A DNA stretch of 9,967 nt from Alphaproteobacteria bacterium (lineage in GTDB: Bacteria > Pseudomonadota > Alphaproteobacteria > SHNJ01), in assembly GCA_947456345.1 (NCBI GenBank), contig CANGQU010000008.1, positions 1 to 9,967 of the forward strand, given 5' to 3'. Position numbers and translations under genes: made by a program. How positions within the stretch are numbered: the stretch's first letter is position 1; every line of letters begins with the position of its first letter. Shown one piece after another: positions 1 through 6,816 of the stretch. A model generated the notes under the pieces. It worked only from the letters and a program-made list of their open reading frames with translations. It ran no database searches and was not told the origin of the DNA.

Positions 1-905
1 CAGCATTAAATAATCCCGCTGGCGCGCAGCAATTGGTGCAAATGGATGTTATCGCAGCACCATTCTGCCCGTATGGCTATATTCCGACCAGGGTGGAATT
101 CGCTGGCACAGCTAGCATGGCTTTTTTAAGAGATCGAAAAGTTACCTGCACCAAGCTTTATCCCGAAGCGCAGCTAAACAATATGCCCGCAGGCGTGGCC
201 AGCCCCGCGACGTTTACTCGGCAATATAAAACTAGCCAGGGCAATTGCAGCTCAGCGATTCTACAAACCCCGTACGGCACCGAGCGACCAGTTTTTTACC
301 TGGCCCGGGATGGACGCATGCAATGCCTGGCGGTGAAACGTATTTTGCCCGCTGATATCGTCGTTGATGATTTATCGGATTTGTATGGCATCGATCACAC
401 CATCGGCATGTATTACGAACGTGGGTATCTGGTTGATCCCAATACAATGGCGGTCTTTGGCACGAAACGGGCGCTGTTATGCCAGAATAACGGTGCGCCG
501 AATTATAACGCACAAAGAGGCGAGCTGAATTGCGGCCCATCCATTCTGTCGGCCAATTTCGCTCCGCCGCCCGAATCCAACTATGCGTGCCAAGATGGGA
601 ATTACATTGTGCTCACCCAACGCAGCGGCGAGCCGATGGTCACCAATTGCTTTACGCCCCAGGAATACAACCAGTTTTACCTAGATTTGAATGCGCGCGA
701 TTACGATTCGTTCTTTGATTTTGGCGTAGCCAGACAGGGCCAGGCCTGTGACCAGGGAGAGTACGTAAGTTACCTGGACGGCAAGCTAAAATGCATGAGC
801 CCACAAAATTTCCTGCTCAGCATCATGCCCACGCAAAGCTGCACTAGAACCCAGATGCTAAGCTGGGATCGCAGCGACAACAAATTCATCTGTGTGGAGA
901 GATAG
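1..905 (+). CDS. Cysteine-rich exported protein, C-terminal part (partial at left edge)
   Basis: The reading frame is open from the first complete codon (base 3) to the TAG at 903-905, so the true start lies upstream and the in-frame TTG at 33 is not a credible start. 300 residues are visible. They hold 12 cysteines, at visible residues 22, 49, 82, 108, 160, 177, 196, 216, 249, 264, 280 and 297, which fall into six consecutive pairs 15-27 residues apart. Several pairs follow a pattern of Cys, nearby Gly, a short basic or Gly turn, then Cys. The end (LSWDRSDNKFIC) resembles the end of the next protein (LTWDRENIQLKC), and the TCTKLYP segment matches TCAKLYP in it, so the two are paralogues. No enzyme motif is seen. 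Even cysteine number and pairing suggest a disulfide-bonded extracytoplasmic domain. The N-terminus, where a pilin-like helix would be expected by analogy with its neighbours, is outside the window. It is the first visible gene of a three-gene operon, with the next start 2 nt downstream. Function is inferred only: surface or pilus-tip protein. Confidence 0.85.
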   Translation, partial: ALNNPAGAQQLVQMDVIAAPFCPYGYIPTRVEFAGTASMAFLRDRKVTCTKLYPEAQLNNMPAGVASPATFTRQYKTSQGNCSSAILQTPYGTERPVFYLARDGRMQCLAVKRILPADIVVDDLSDLYGIDHTIGMYYERGYLVDPNTMAVFGTKRALLCQNNGAPNYNAQRGELNCGPSILSANFAPPPESNYACQDGNYIVLTQRSGEPMVTNCFTPQEYNQFYLDLNARDYDSFFDFGVARQGQACDQGEYVSYLDGKLKCMSPQNFLLSIMPTQSCTRTQMLSWDRSDNKFICVER

Positions 906-907
906 GT

Positions 908-2641
908 ATGAAAAACCACCGCCACACCTTGAATAAAATTACTTTAACTAGCCGCGGGTTCATCGGCGGCGGGTTGTTGATCGCCTTTGCCGCTGGCTTA
1001 ATGGCGATGTATACGGCGTGGGGTTTTACTAAAACCATCGGCGCCACGGCCAACAGCCAAAAATCGGTGCAGACCAAAGTGCAACTCGAGCGCATGGCCA
1101 AAGATTTAGCCGAAACCAGCGTGAACATCCAAGGCGCAGTGATATCGGCCCCACCTATGGCTTCAGACGCCGGGGGAATCGGCGACAAACCATCGGTAAG
1201 AGGCAATGAAGTATGGGGCACAAACGTCACAGCAAGCGCAGGGTTTTTACCCAGCGGCTATAATTTCCGCCGCACCAAGGATGTTCTATATGCGCCGTTT
1301 TATTATCGAGCCACTGCCAGCACAGCTCCCCCGGCAAAAGGTTATATAATATCCGACAAAACCGGTGTACCCGCCCCCAACGATATTTCATTCGCCTTGG
1401 TGTCAGCGGGCGCGAACGGCCAATTCGAAACCACCATGGGCAGCCTGCGCGATGGATTGGCAGGGGGTGACGATGTGGTGGCGTATGCAACCGTAGCACA
1501 AGTCAGCGGCCAGAATTATCAGCAGATAGTGGAAGGCGCTGGCGACATCCCCAGCTGCGGTCTGGTCAATAATGACGATGGCACACAGAAATTTACCACC
1601 CTGCAATGGGATGCAGCCGAGAAAAAATGGACTTGCGCCGATTCCGATATTAAGTCGTTTAACATTGCCGGCTCTAATGACGCCCTAAAAGATTGCCCGA
1701 CGGGAAGCAGCATCGCGATCAAAAACTATACCGACAAGGACGGCAAAGCAGCCACGCGCCTGGAGTGCCTGCCGTCGATCAGCCCAACCAATCAATCGCG
1801 GTTTGGCTCTATTTTAAACGCCGATGGCAATCTATCCGCTGTGTATGACGCCCGGTTGGCGTTCGGCAAGCCACCTTGTGCTGACACAAGCACAATGGTG
1901 TGGACCACCGGTCGACTTTCAGCGGCTGTTTCCAACAACCGCAGCCGCACAACACCATATCAAACCGGTTACACCTGTCGGCCTGGGGATACCCCGGTCG
2001 TCCAGACTGTGCCTGGCTTCTGCTTTTATGGCGAACTGCCGGCCCTAACATTGGACGGCAAATACACCTGCGCCAAACTTTATCCGCAAAAAAATGGCGT
2101 TTTTGATCCGACTTCAGGCAATTTCTCCGATCTGTTTATCGGCGAGATGGAATGTGTACGCAGTATGGGCAACAACCTAACGATCCAATGCGACGAACGC
2201 GCCGTGCCATTTTATGCTAATGGAATGGTCTTCGGCAAAGGCACAGTCGGCGGGGAATACCCGTTATGCGCCCCAGGTTTCCGCGCGGGTTATTTGCCTG
2301 ACAAGGGCTTGGGCTGCTTTATCTTGAACGATCCACAAATGGCCGCTGGCGCAGAGTTGGATCAGAGCATTCATTTCAAAGATAATTGCCCCAAAGGCCA
2401 AGTCATGCGCGTTATGCCTTACTCGGTAAACGGCGCTAACCGGGTAGAATGTATCGATATTATGCAAGCCTTTGCTTTCGCGATGCCGGCCGCAGCATGT
2501 CCGTCGGACCCAGATCCTCGTTTGAACCGCGGCCCCGGCGCATTGACTTGGGACCGTGAAAACATACAGCTGAAATGCACTTTCGTCGATCGTTGCAATA
2601 TACAAGGATCGAATGTGGGGGTAGTAACATGCCCAGAATAG
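908..2641 (+). CDS. Type IV pilin-like / PilV-like cysteine-rich minor pilin or tip adhesin candidate
   Basis: 577 residues, ATG at 908 preceded by GGAGA at 896-900, 7 nt upstream. The N-terminus is a short basic leader, then SRG-FIGGGLLIAFAAGLMAM (residues 15-34): a Gly17/Phe18 junction followed by a hydrophobic helix, as in prepilin-peptidase substrates, but position +5 is Gly rather than the usual Glu. After the helix comes a charged amphipathic stretch (residues 50-75). GFLPSGYNF (112-120) recalls the GYLPSGF segment of PilV shufflon N-domains, and SAGANGQFET with GGDDV (166-190) recalls the C-terminal signature of pseudopilins. No cysteine occurs before residue 217. From there 18 cysteines follow (217, 243, 263, 287, 324, 357, 372, 388, 416, 428, 454, 470, 494, 515, 531, 557, 563, 575), forming repeated Cys-pair modules such as LQWDAAEKKWTC and LTWDRENIQLKC. 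I infer a membrane-anchored or pilus-incorporated stalk with a disulfide-rich surface head. The family resemblance is from memory and needs a profile search. Certain as a gene; function moderately supported. Confidence 0.88.
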   Translation: MKNHRHTLNKITLTSRGFIGGGLLIAFAAGLMAMYTAWGFTKTIGATANSQKSVQTKVQLERMAKDLAETSVNIQGAVISAPPMASDAGGIGDKPSVRGNEVWGTNVTASAGFLPSGYNFRRTKDVLYAPFYYRATASTAPPAKGYIISDKTGVPAPNDISFALVSAGANGQFETTMGSLRDGLAGGDDVVAYATVAQVSGQNYQQIVEGAGDIPSCGLVNNDDGTQKFTTLQWDAAEKKWTCADSDIKSFNIAGSNDALKDCPTGSSIAIKNYTDKDGKAATRLECLPSISPTNQSRFGSILNADGNLSAVYDARLAFGKPPCADTSTMVWTTGRLSAAVSNNRSRTTPYQTGYTCRPGDTPVVQTVPGFCFYGELPALTLDGKYTCAKLYPQKNGVFDPTSGNFSDLFIGEMECVRSMGNNLTIQCDERAVPFYANGMVFGKGTVGGEYPLCAPGFRAGYLPDKGLGCFILNDPQMAAGAELDQSIHFKDNCPKGQVMRVMPYSVNGANRVECIDIMQAFAFAMPAAACPSDPDPRLNRGPGALTWDRENIQLKCTFVDRCNIQGSNVGVVTCPE

Positions 2642-4989
2642 CCTTAAAATCAAACATGATTGGCTACAACCCAAGCTACATGGGACAACGCGGTGTGGCA
2701 GTGTCTTCGATACTGCTGTTGGTGGTTATCGTAAGCCTAATGTTAAGCGTGGTGATCCGCCCCAATATCCTAAGCATGAAACAATTGCAAGGCATCAGCC
2801 GCGAAAATGCAGCCGAAGACTCATTGATGGTCTTAGCAAAGAATATCGTCAGCAAAAGCACTTATATCGCCAATGCCAAGAATCCTGATCAGTTCTTTTT
2901 ACAACCCCCTCCTATGGAAAGCCTTGGCGGCGCAGTCCTTGGAAAAATTGAATTGGGCGTCTCTCTAGGATACTTGAACACCAGCTTGGTCAATTCCGTG
3001 AGCGGATTGGACAGAAAAAATATCGGCTATTGTGCTTTTACCTATGCAGCGAGCAACATAGATGCGTCAAACAATGTCATCCCAGATGGCGTAATTCCAG
3101 TGTCCTCACGTGGGCCGACAGCAGCGCAGTTTATTCTGTATTTTGCGGAATCAAGCCAAAACTTGCCGGAAAAATGCAGCGAGCTAAATCCGTCTGCGCA
3201 ACAATACGCGGGAAACAACGTCAAAGTACTTAAAATCAGCGTTGACCAAGCCATGAGCATGTTCCGCAGTAGCACCGCCGAGCAAGGCCGCTTGCCTGGA
3301 GAATGCCAGCCAGGTGAAACCCTGGCTTTGGAGATGGTTGCGGGCAATATGACGTATACTTGCAAGGCTACGATCGCTTCGATGTCGCTTAGCGATGAAT
3401 CAAATCAAGGCTGCACTGAATCAAACGCACCGCTGACGCTAGCGGACGGCGGCAAGACCGGCCTTGAATGCGCACCAGTGCAATTGAGAAACATGCAGGC
3501 CTTGGTAGTCCGGCAAAATCAGGATGGCACTGTCTCCTCCCTCTATTATGCCGAAGAATATTTGGGGCCGGATATGAATGCGGCAAGTTTCGAGACGGAT
3601 CGCGCGCCGACTGTTCCCGCAAACGCCGGGGCTTGCGCTCCGCCCAGCTTGAACTCGTCGGACGACACTTATGTTGGTGGTGGCGCGCTGGTCCTGCTGC
3701 CTAATGGCGGTTACACTTGCGCAGACGTTAGCGAGATCGGCCTAAAGAGAAAAGTCAACGATGCCAGCGCTCCCTTGTGCCCCGACGATAAACGTCTGGT
3801 TTGGCTGCCGGGCGAAAAAGTTGGGCTTTCCTTCGTTTGTGAAGGATCTAAACCGAGCGACCAAAACTGGGGCAAAATTACGGCTTGCGAAAAAGACAGC
3901 GCTTATGGCATGCAAGGCTATTCGCCTGAAGCTAATAAATTTATCTGCTTGGACGATTTACCGCCAGCCACAGGCAACAACAGCGTCTTTAAATACCTTA
4001 CCGCCAATAGCAGCAGCGGCTGCGCCGACGGGTTGATGGTTGGCACCGATGGCGGCACAAAAATTAAATGCTTTGACTTTATTTCGGCTTTTGGATCAAT
4101 TTTTAACTACGATACCCTGCGCCTTTGGGTTTCGTTGTATGTGCAATCGCAATCGAATTATTTCACTCAGCCGCTTCCGATCCCGAACGAGATTCAATGG
4201 GCGATGAATTGGAACCCGGTGCAACAAAAGATTATCGCCACATATCCGAGCAATCTTTATCCAGATAACGGGGAAATCGACGATACCACAACATGTAACC
4301 CATATCGAAACAGCAATCAATACATCGTCATGGAGTATGATCCTGCAACCAATCAGTACAACTATAAAAATCCCGGCCAAACCGCGACTGGAAAAGAAGT
4401 CACAAGCGGAGAAACTTCGGAATCCGTAAAAGCAAGTGGACTGGAAACGTCCTATGAAGGCCCTAATTGCGACGGTTATATGAATGACCCGCTGGTGGTG
4501 TCTTGCCGCAATTCCTATCGCAGCTTAATGACAACCAGCTACCCGCTGTATTTGACCAATATGCGCGCCTGTACCCGCAATCCGACCTACATCGAACCCG
4601 CCCAGGAAATTTTGAATGCCTGTGAAAACACCTATGGGAGTTTGAAATTCACTAATCCGCAAGGCTATGTCACGCAAATGAAATATTGCACCGGGAACGA
4701 AGCATTTACATTCCCCGACCAGAATTTTTTCACGACTTGCATCAATGATTTTAATGCTGGACGATACAGCTATTCTTATCTTAGCTATCAAGGGACGATC
4801 ACCGCCTGCGTTGGCATCGCCAAAGGCACGATACCGGCAGTTCCCGATCCAATGCTGGATCCGAACGCTCCTGTTGTGAATGAGCCGCAATTGCCGACGG
4901 GCGTTACGTCCGCCCCCGTTGACAATGCCGTCGATCCAAACATAGTGCCGCCTAACGCAGATTCTCAGGGAACCCAACAGCCTAATTGA
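2629..4989 (+). CDS. Pilin/PilX-like anchored, cysteine-rich surface protein with C-terminal tandem repeats
   Basis: 786 residues from the ATG at 2629, chosen because a purine-rich GTGGGGGTAG lies just upstream and because it places QRG-VAVSSILLLVVIV (residues 20-35) near the N-terminus. An in-frame ATG at 2575 would add 18 residues deep inside the preceding gene. The start overlaps the preceding gene by 13 nt, suggesting translational coupling. Gly22/Val23 plus the helix at 23-43 resemble PilX- or GspK-type N-termini, which also commonly lack Glu at +5 (here Ser27). The following segment (LAKNIVSKSTYI...QPPPMESLGG) aligns with MAKDLAETSVNI...APPM of the preceding protein, so the two are paralogues at the N-terminus as well. 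There are 22 cysteines. Those from 226 to 481 form pairs of the shared module (for example GCADGLMVGTDGGTKIKC, 464-481). Residues about 620-736 are three tandem repeats, and the last 50 residues are rich in Pro, Asn and Asp. No catalytic motif is seen. Likely exported or surface-exposed; adhesive or minor-pilin role is inferred. Confidence 0.88.
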   Translation: MPRIALKSNMIGYNPSYMGQRGVAVSSILLLVVIVSLMLSVVIRPNILSMKQLQGISRENAAEDSLMVLAKNIVSKSTYIANAKNPDQFFLQPPPMESLGGAVLGKIELGVSLGYLNTSLVNSVSGLDRKNIGYCAFTYAASNIDASNNVIPDGVIPVSSRGPTAAQFILYFAESSQNLPEKCSELNPSAQQYAGNNVKVLKISVDQAMSMFRSSTAEQGRLPGECQPGETLALEMVAGNMTYTCKATIASMSLSDESNQGCTESNAPLTLADGGKTGLECAPVQLRNMQALVVRQNQDGTVSSLYYAEEYLGPDMNAASFETDRAPTVPANAGACAPPSLNSSDDTYVGGGALVLLPNGGYTCADVSEIGLKRKVNDASAPLCPDDKRLVWLPGEKVGLSFVCEGSKPSDQNWGKITACEKDSAYGMQGYSPEANKFICLDDLPPATGNNSVFKYLTANSSSGCADGLMVGTDGGTKIKCFDFISAFGSIFNYDTLRLWVSLYVQSQSNYFTQPLPIPNEIQWAMNWNPVQQKIIATYPSNLYPDNGEIDDTTTCNPYRNSNQYIVMEYDPATNQYNYKNPGQTATGKEVTSGETSESVKASGLETSYEGPNCDGYMNDPLVVSCRNSYRSLMTTSYPLYLTNMRACTRNPTYIEPAQEILNACENTYGSLKFTNPQGYVTQMKYCTGNEAFTFPDQNFFTTCINDFNAGRYSYSYLSYQGTITACVGIAKGTIPAVPDPMLDPNAPVVNEPQLPTGVTSAPVDNAVDPNIVPPNADSQGTQQPN
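4486..4836 (+). repeat. Three tandem ~39-residue Cys-x-Asn-x-Tyr/Phe repeats inside the third surface-protein gene
   Basis: In the protein starting at 2629, cysteines at residues 626, 665 and 704 are spaced exactly 39 apart. Their partners at 648, 687 and 727 are 22, 22 and 23 residues further on. Each unit begins with Cys-x-Asn-x-aromatic (CRNSY, CENTY, CINDF), and the second cysteine is preceded by Ala or Tyr (RAC, KYC, TAC). The units are divergent at the DNA level, so this is an old duplication and not a slippage repeat. I do not recognise the domain. Confidence 0.75.
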
Positions 4990-4998
4990 TTGTAGCGC

Positions 4999-6174
4999 TC
5001 AGATCTCGACAGCCACCGCCACGGCCTCACCACCACCAATACAGAGGCTAGCCATGCCGCGTTTTAATCCCCGGTCTTGCAAGGCGTGAATCAAGCTAAC
5101 CAATATCCGCGCGCCGGATGCGCCGATCGGATGGCCCAGCGCACAAGCGCCACCGCGAATATTCACCCGACTTGCATCTAGGCGCAAATCCCGTATCGCG
5201 GCCATTGTCACGACTGCAAAGGCTTCGTTGATTTCAAACAGATCGATCTGATCCATTTCCCAACCTGCTTTGGCGGCGCATTTTTGCATGGCGCCAATGG
5301 GGGCGGTTGAAAACCATTTCGGCTCCTGCGCGTGGCTGGCATGTGCCACGATGCGGGCCATGGGCGTAAGGCCGTGCGTTTTAACTGCACCCTCGCCTGC
5401 GATCAATAATGCCGCCGCACCATCGGAAATCGAACTGGAATTTGCCGCCGTCACCGTGCCGCCATCGCGAAAAGCGGGTTTGAGGCTTGGGATTTTATCC
5501 AGCTTGGCTTTGCCCGGCTGTTCGTCATGCAGGATCGTCACATCGCCGGATTTTTGTTTGATGACGATGGGAACGATTTCGCGAGCGAAATTCCCCGCCG
5601 CGATTGCTGTCTGGGCGCGGGTAGTGGATTGAATGGCGAATTCGTCTTGGGCTTGGCGGGTGAATTGGTAATGCTGGGCGCAATCCTCGGCGAATTGGCC
5701 CATTAATTTGCCGCGATCATAAGCGTCTTCTAGCCCATCCAGGAACATATGATCCTTGACCTCGCCATGGCCAATGCGTAACCCGCCGCGCGCCTTGGCC
5801 AACAAATATGGCGCATTGCTCATGGATTCCATCCCACCTGCCAAAACAGTGGAATTTTGCCCGGCCATAATCGAATCATAAGCCAACATCACGGATTTTA
5901 GTCCCGAGCCGCAAACTTTGTGCACGGTGGCGCATGGTACGGAATCCGGTAAACCCGCGCCCAAGGCCGCTTGGCGCGCGGGCGCCTGACCCAATCCCGC
6001 TTGCAGGACACAACCCATGTAAGCCTCGTCGATATGAGCGGGATCAAGGCCGCTGCGTTCGATGACGGCCTTGATGGCGGCGCTGCCCAATTGCGGCGCG
6101 GTTAGGCCGGACAACTCGCCTTGAAATGCGCCCAGCGGCGTGCGCGCCGCCGCCGTGATGTAAACCGAAGTCAT
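4999..6174 (-). CDS. atoB: Acetyl-CoA C-acetyltransferase (thiolase)
   Basis: 391 residues, the usual length for a biosynthetic or acetoacetyl-CoA thiolase. ATG is the complement of 6172-6174, with AAAGGA (complement of 6181-6186) 6 nt upstream. The catalytic set is complete: nucleophile Cys88 in VHKVCGSGLKS, NEAFA at 316-320, His348 in GGACALGHPIGASGA, and Cys378 in LCIGGGEA. The enzyme condenses two acetyl-CoA to acetoacetyl-CoA or runs in reverse with CoA; it is a cytosolic homotetramer in the family. As the last gene after ivd and the small secreted-protein gene, it fits the end of leucine catabolism (acetoacetate to acetoacetyl-CoA to 2 acetyl-CoA). A broader beta-ketothiolase role is possible, so the symbol is less certain than the family. 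Its 3' end is only 9 nt from the convergent surface-protein gene, and no hairpin terminator is visible there. Confidence 0.95.
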   Translation of the reverse strand: MTSVYITAAARTPLGAFQGELSGLTAPQLGSAAIKAVIERSGLDPAHIDEAYMGCVLQAGLGQAPARQAALGAGLPDSVPCATVHKVCGSGLKSVMLAYDSIMAGQNSTVLAGGMESMSNAPYLLAKARGGLRIGHGEVKDHMFLDGLEDAYDRGKLMGQFAEDCAQHYQFTRQAQDEFAIQSTTRAQTAIAAGNFAREIVPIVIKQKSGDVTILHDEQPGKAKLDKIPSLKPAFRDGGTVTAANSSSISDGAAALLIAGEGAVKTHGLTPMARIVAHASHAQEPKWFSTAPIGAMQKCAAKAGWEMDQIDLFEINEAFAVVTMAAIRDLRLDASRVNIRGGACALGHPIGASGARILVSLIHALQDRGLKRGMASLCIGGGEAVAVAVEI

Positions 6175-6186
6175 GGGAAATCCTTT

Positions 6187-6214
6187 GAACTTAGAGCTTA
6201 GAACTTGGAACTTA
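6187..6214. repeat. Four tandem 7-bp repeats, consensus GAACTTA
   Basis: On the + strand, four contiguous heptamers occupy most of the 42-bp gap between the small secreted-protein gene and the thiolase gene. Units 1 and 4 are GAACTTA, unit 2 has G at its third base, and unit 3 has G at its last base. The array lies just upstream of the thiolase ribosome binding site, inside the presumed operon mRNA. Confidence 0.8.
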
Positions 6215-6216
6215 CT

Positions 6217-6765
6217 TTACTCGCCCGCAATCGAGGCGCCGGGATAACCCATCGCCCCCAAGCCACCACCCATCAAACTGGTGCTGCCCATCAATTTTGG
6301 ATCTTGGGACATCAAAGCGCCGGGCAAATCCTGGGAGACATATTGGAACCAATCCTTGCCGGTAGCAGTGACGTCGCCGACAAGACCGGTGCTACCCAGG
6401 ATCAAGGCCCAGTCGCGGGCATTGGCCAGGGTTTCTTTGCTGCCTTGGGCGTAATTCTCGCGCACGCCTTGGATGAATTGTTGCGCTTGGCCCTGGCTAA
6501 AGCCGGTCAAGTTTTGAATCGGCGTCCATTGCCGCGACCAAGCGCCTTGGACGTTGCCCTGGGATTTTTGCTGGACAAAAGGCGGCTGCGAGCGGCCGGT
6601 GGGGCGCGGCGGCAGCGAATTTTTATTTCCCTGCGCGGCGTTGGCCAAACGCTGCTCGTTGGCGGCCTTTTGACGCTCTGCGCCGTATTCCGTGCTCCAT
6701 ACCGGTTGGGAATTTTGCGCCCATACCGGCGTTGCGATCAATAAAGCCATCAAAAAATATCGCAT
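6217..6765 (-). CDS. Small secreted protein of unknown function
   Basis: 182 residues. ATG is the complement of 6763-6765, with a strong AGGAG (complement of 6773-6777) 7 nt upstream. Residues 1-16 (MRYFLMALLIATPVWA) form a classical signal peptide with an Ala-x-Ala-like end (V-W-A, then Gln-Asn). There is no lipobox cysteine; the protein has no cysteine at all. The mature part begins Gln/Asn/Ala-rich and hydrophilic (residues 17-75), then has Trp- and Gln-rich sequence (WSRQWTPIQNLTGFSQGQAQ, about 76-95), and ends in a Gly/Met/Ser-rich tail (LMGSTSLMGGGLGAMG). I do not recognise a family. Periplasmic or secreted location is inferred from the signal peptide. It lies between ivd and the thiolase gene with gaps of 51 and 42 bp and is probably co-transcribed, which is odd for a secreted protein among cytosolic catabolic enzymes. 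A 179-codon open frame on the opposite strand lacks comparable start or signal features. Confidence 0.85.
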   Translation of the reverse strand: MRYFLMALLIATPVWAQNSQPVWSTEYGAERQKAANEQRLANAAQGNKNSLPPRPTGRSQPPFVQQKSQGNVQGAWSRQWTPIQNLTGFSQGQAQQFIQGVRENYAQGSKETLANARDWALILGSTGLVGDVTATGKDWFQYVSQDLPGALMSQDPKLMGSTSLMGGGLGAMGYPGASIAGE

Positions 6766-6779
6766 CTTTTTTCTCCTGT

Positions 6780-6814
6780 GCCCTATTCCCTATGCCCTAT
6801 AACCTATGCCCTTA
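6780..6814. repeat. Five tandem 7-bp repeats, consensus GCCCTAT
   Basis: On the + strand, five contiguous heptamers fill most of the 51-bp gap between ivd and the secreted-protein gene. Units 1 and 3 are GCCCTAT, unit 2 starts with T, unit 4 starts with AA, and unit 5 ends in TTA. The array ends 2 bp from the ivd stop codon and abuts the ribosome binding site region of the secreted-protein gene. Same period but different sequence from the array at 6187-6214. Confidence 0.8.
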
Positions 6815-6816
6815 CC

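Noticed and set aside
33..35. TTG at 33 as the start of the first gene
   Set aside because: The frame is open to the left edge and the protein clearly begins upstream; no ribosome binding site precedes the TTG.
2575..2628. Upstream in-frame ATG at 2575 as start of the third surface-protein gene
   Set aside because: It would add 18 residues inside the preceding gene, push the leader further from the hydrophobic helix, and lacks the purine-rich ribosome binding site seen before the ATG at 2629.
6205..6744. 179-codon open frame on the + strand opposite the small secreted-protein gene
   Set aside because: No signal peptide, family motif or good ribosome binding site; the minus-strand frame has all of the first and last and fits the operon.
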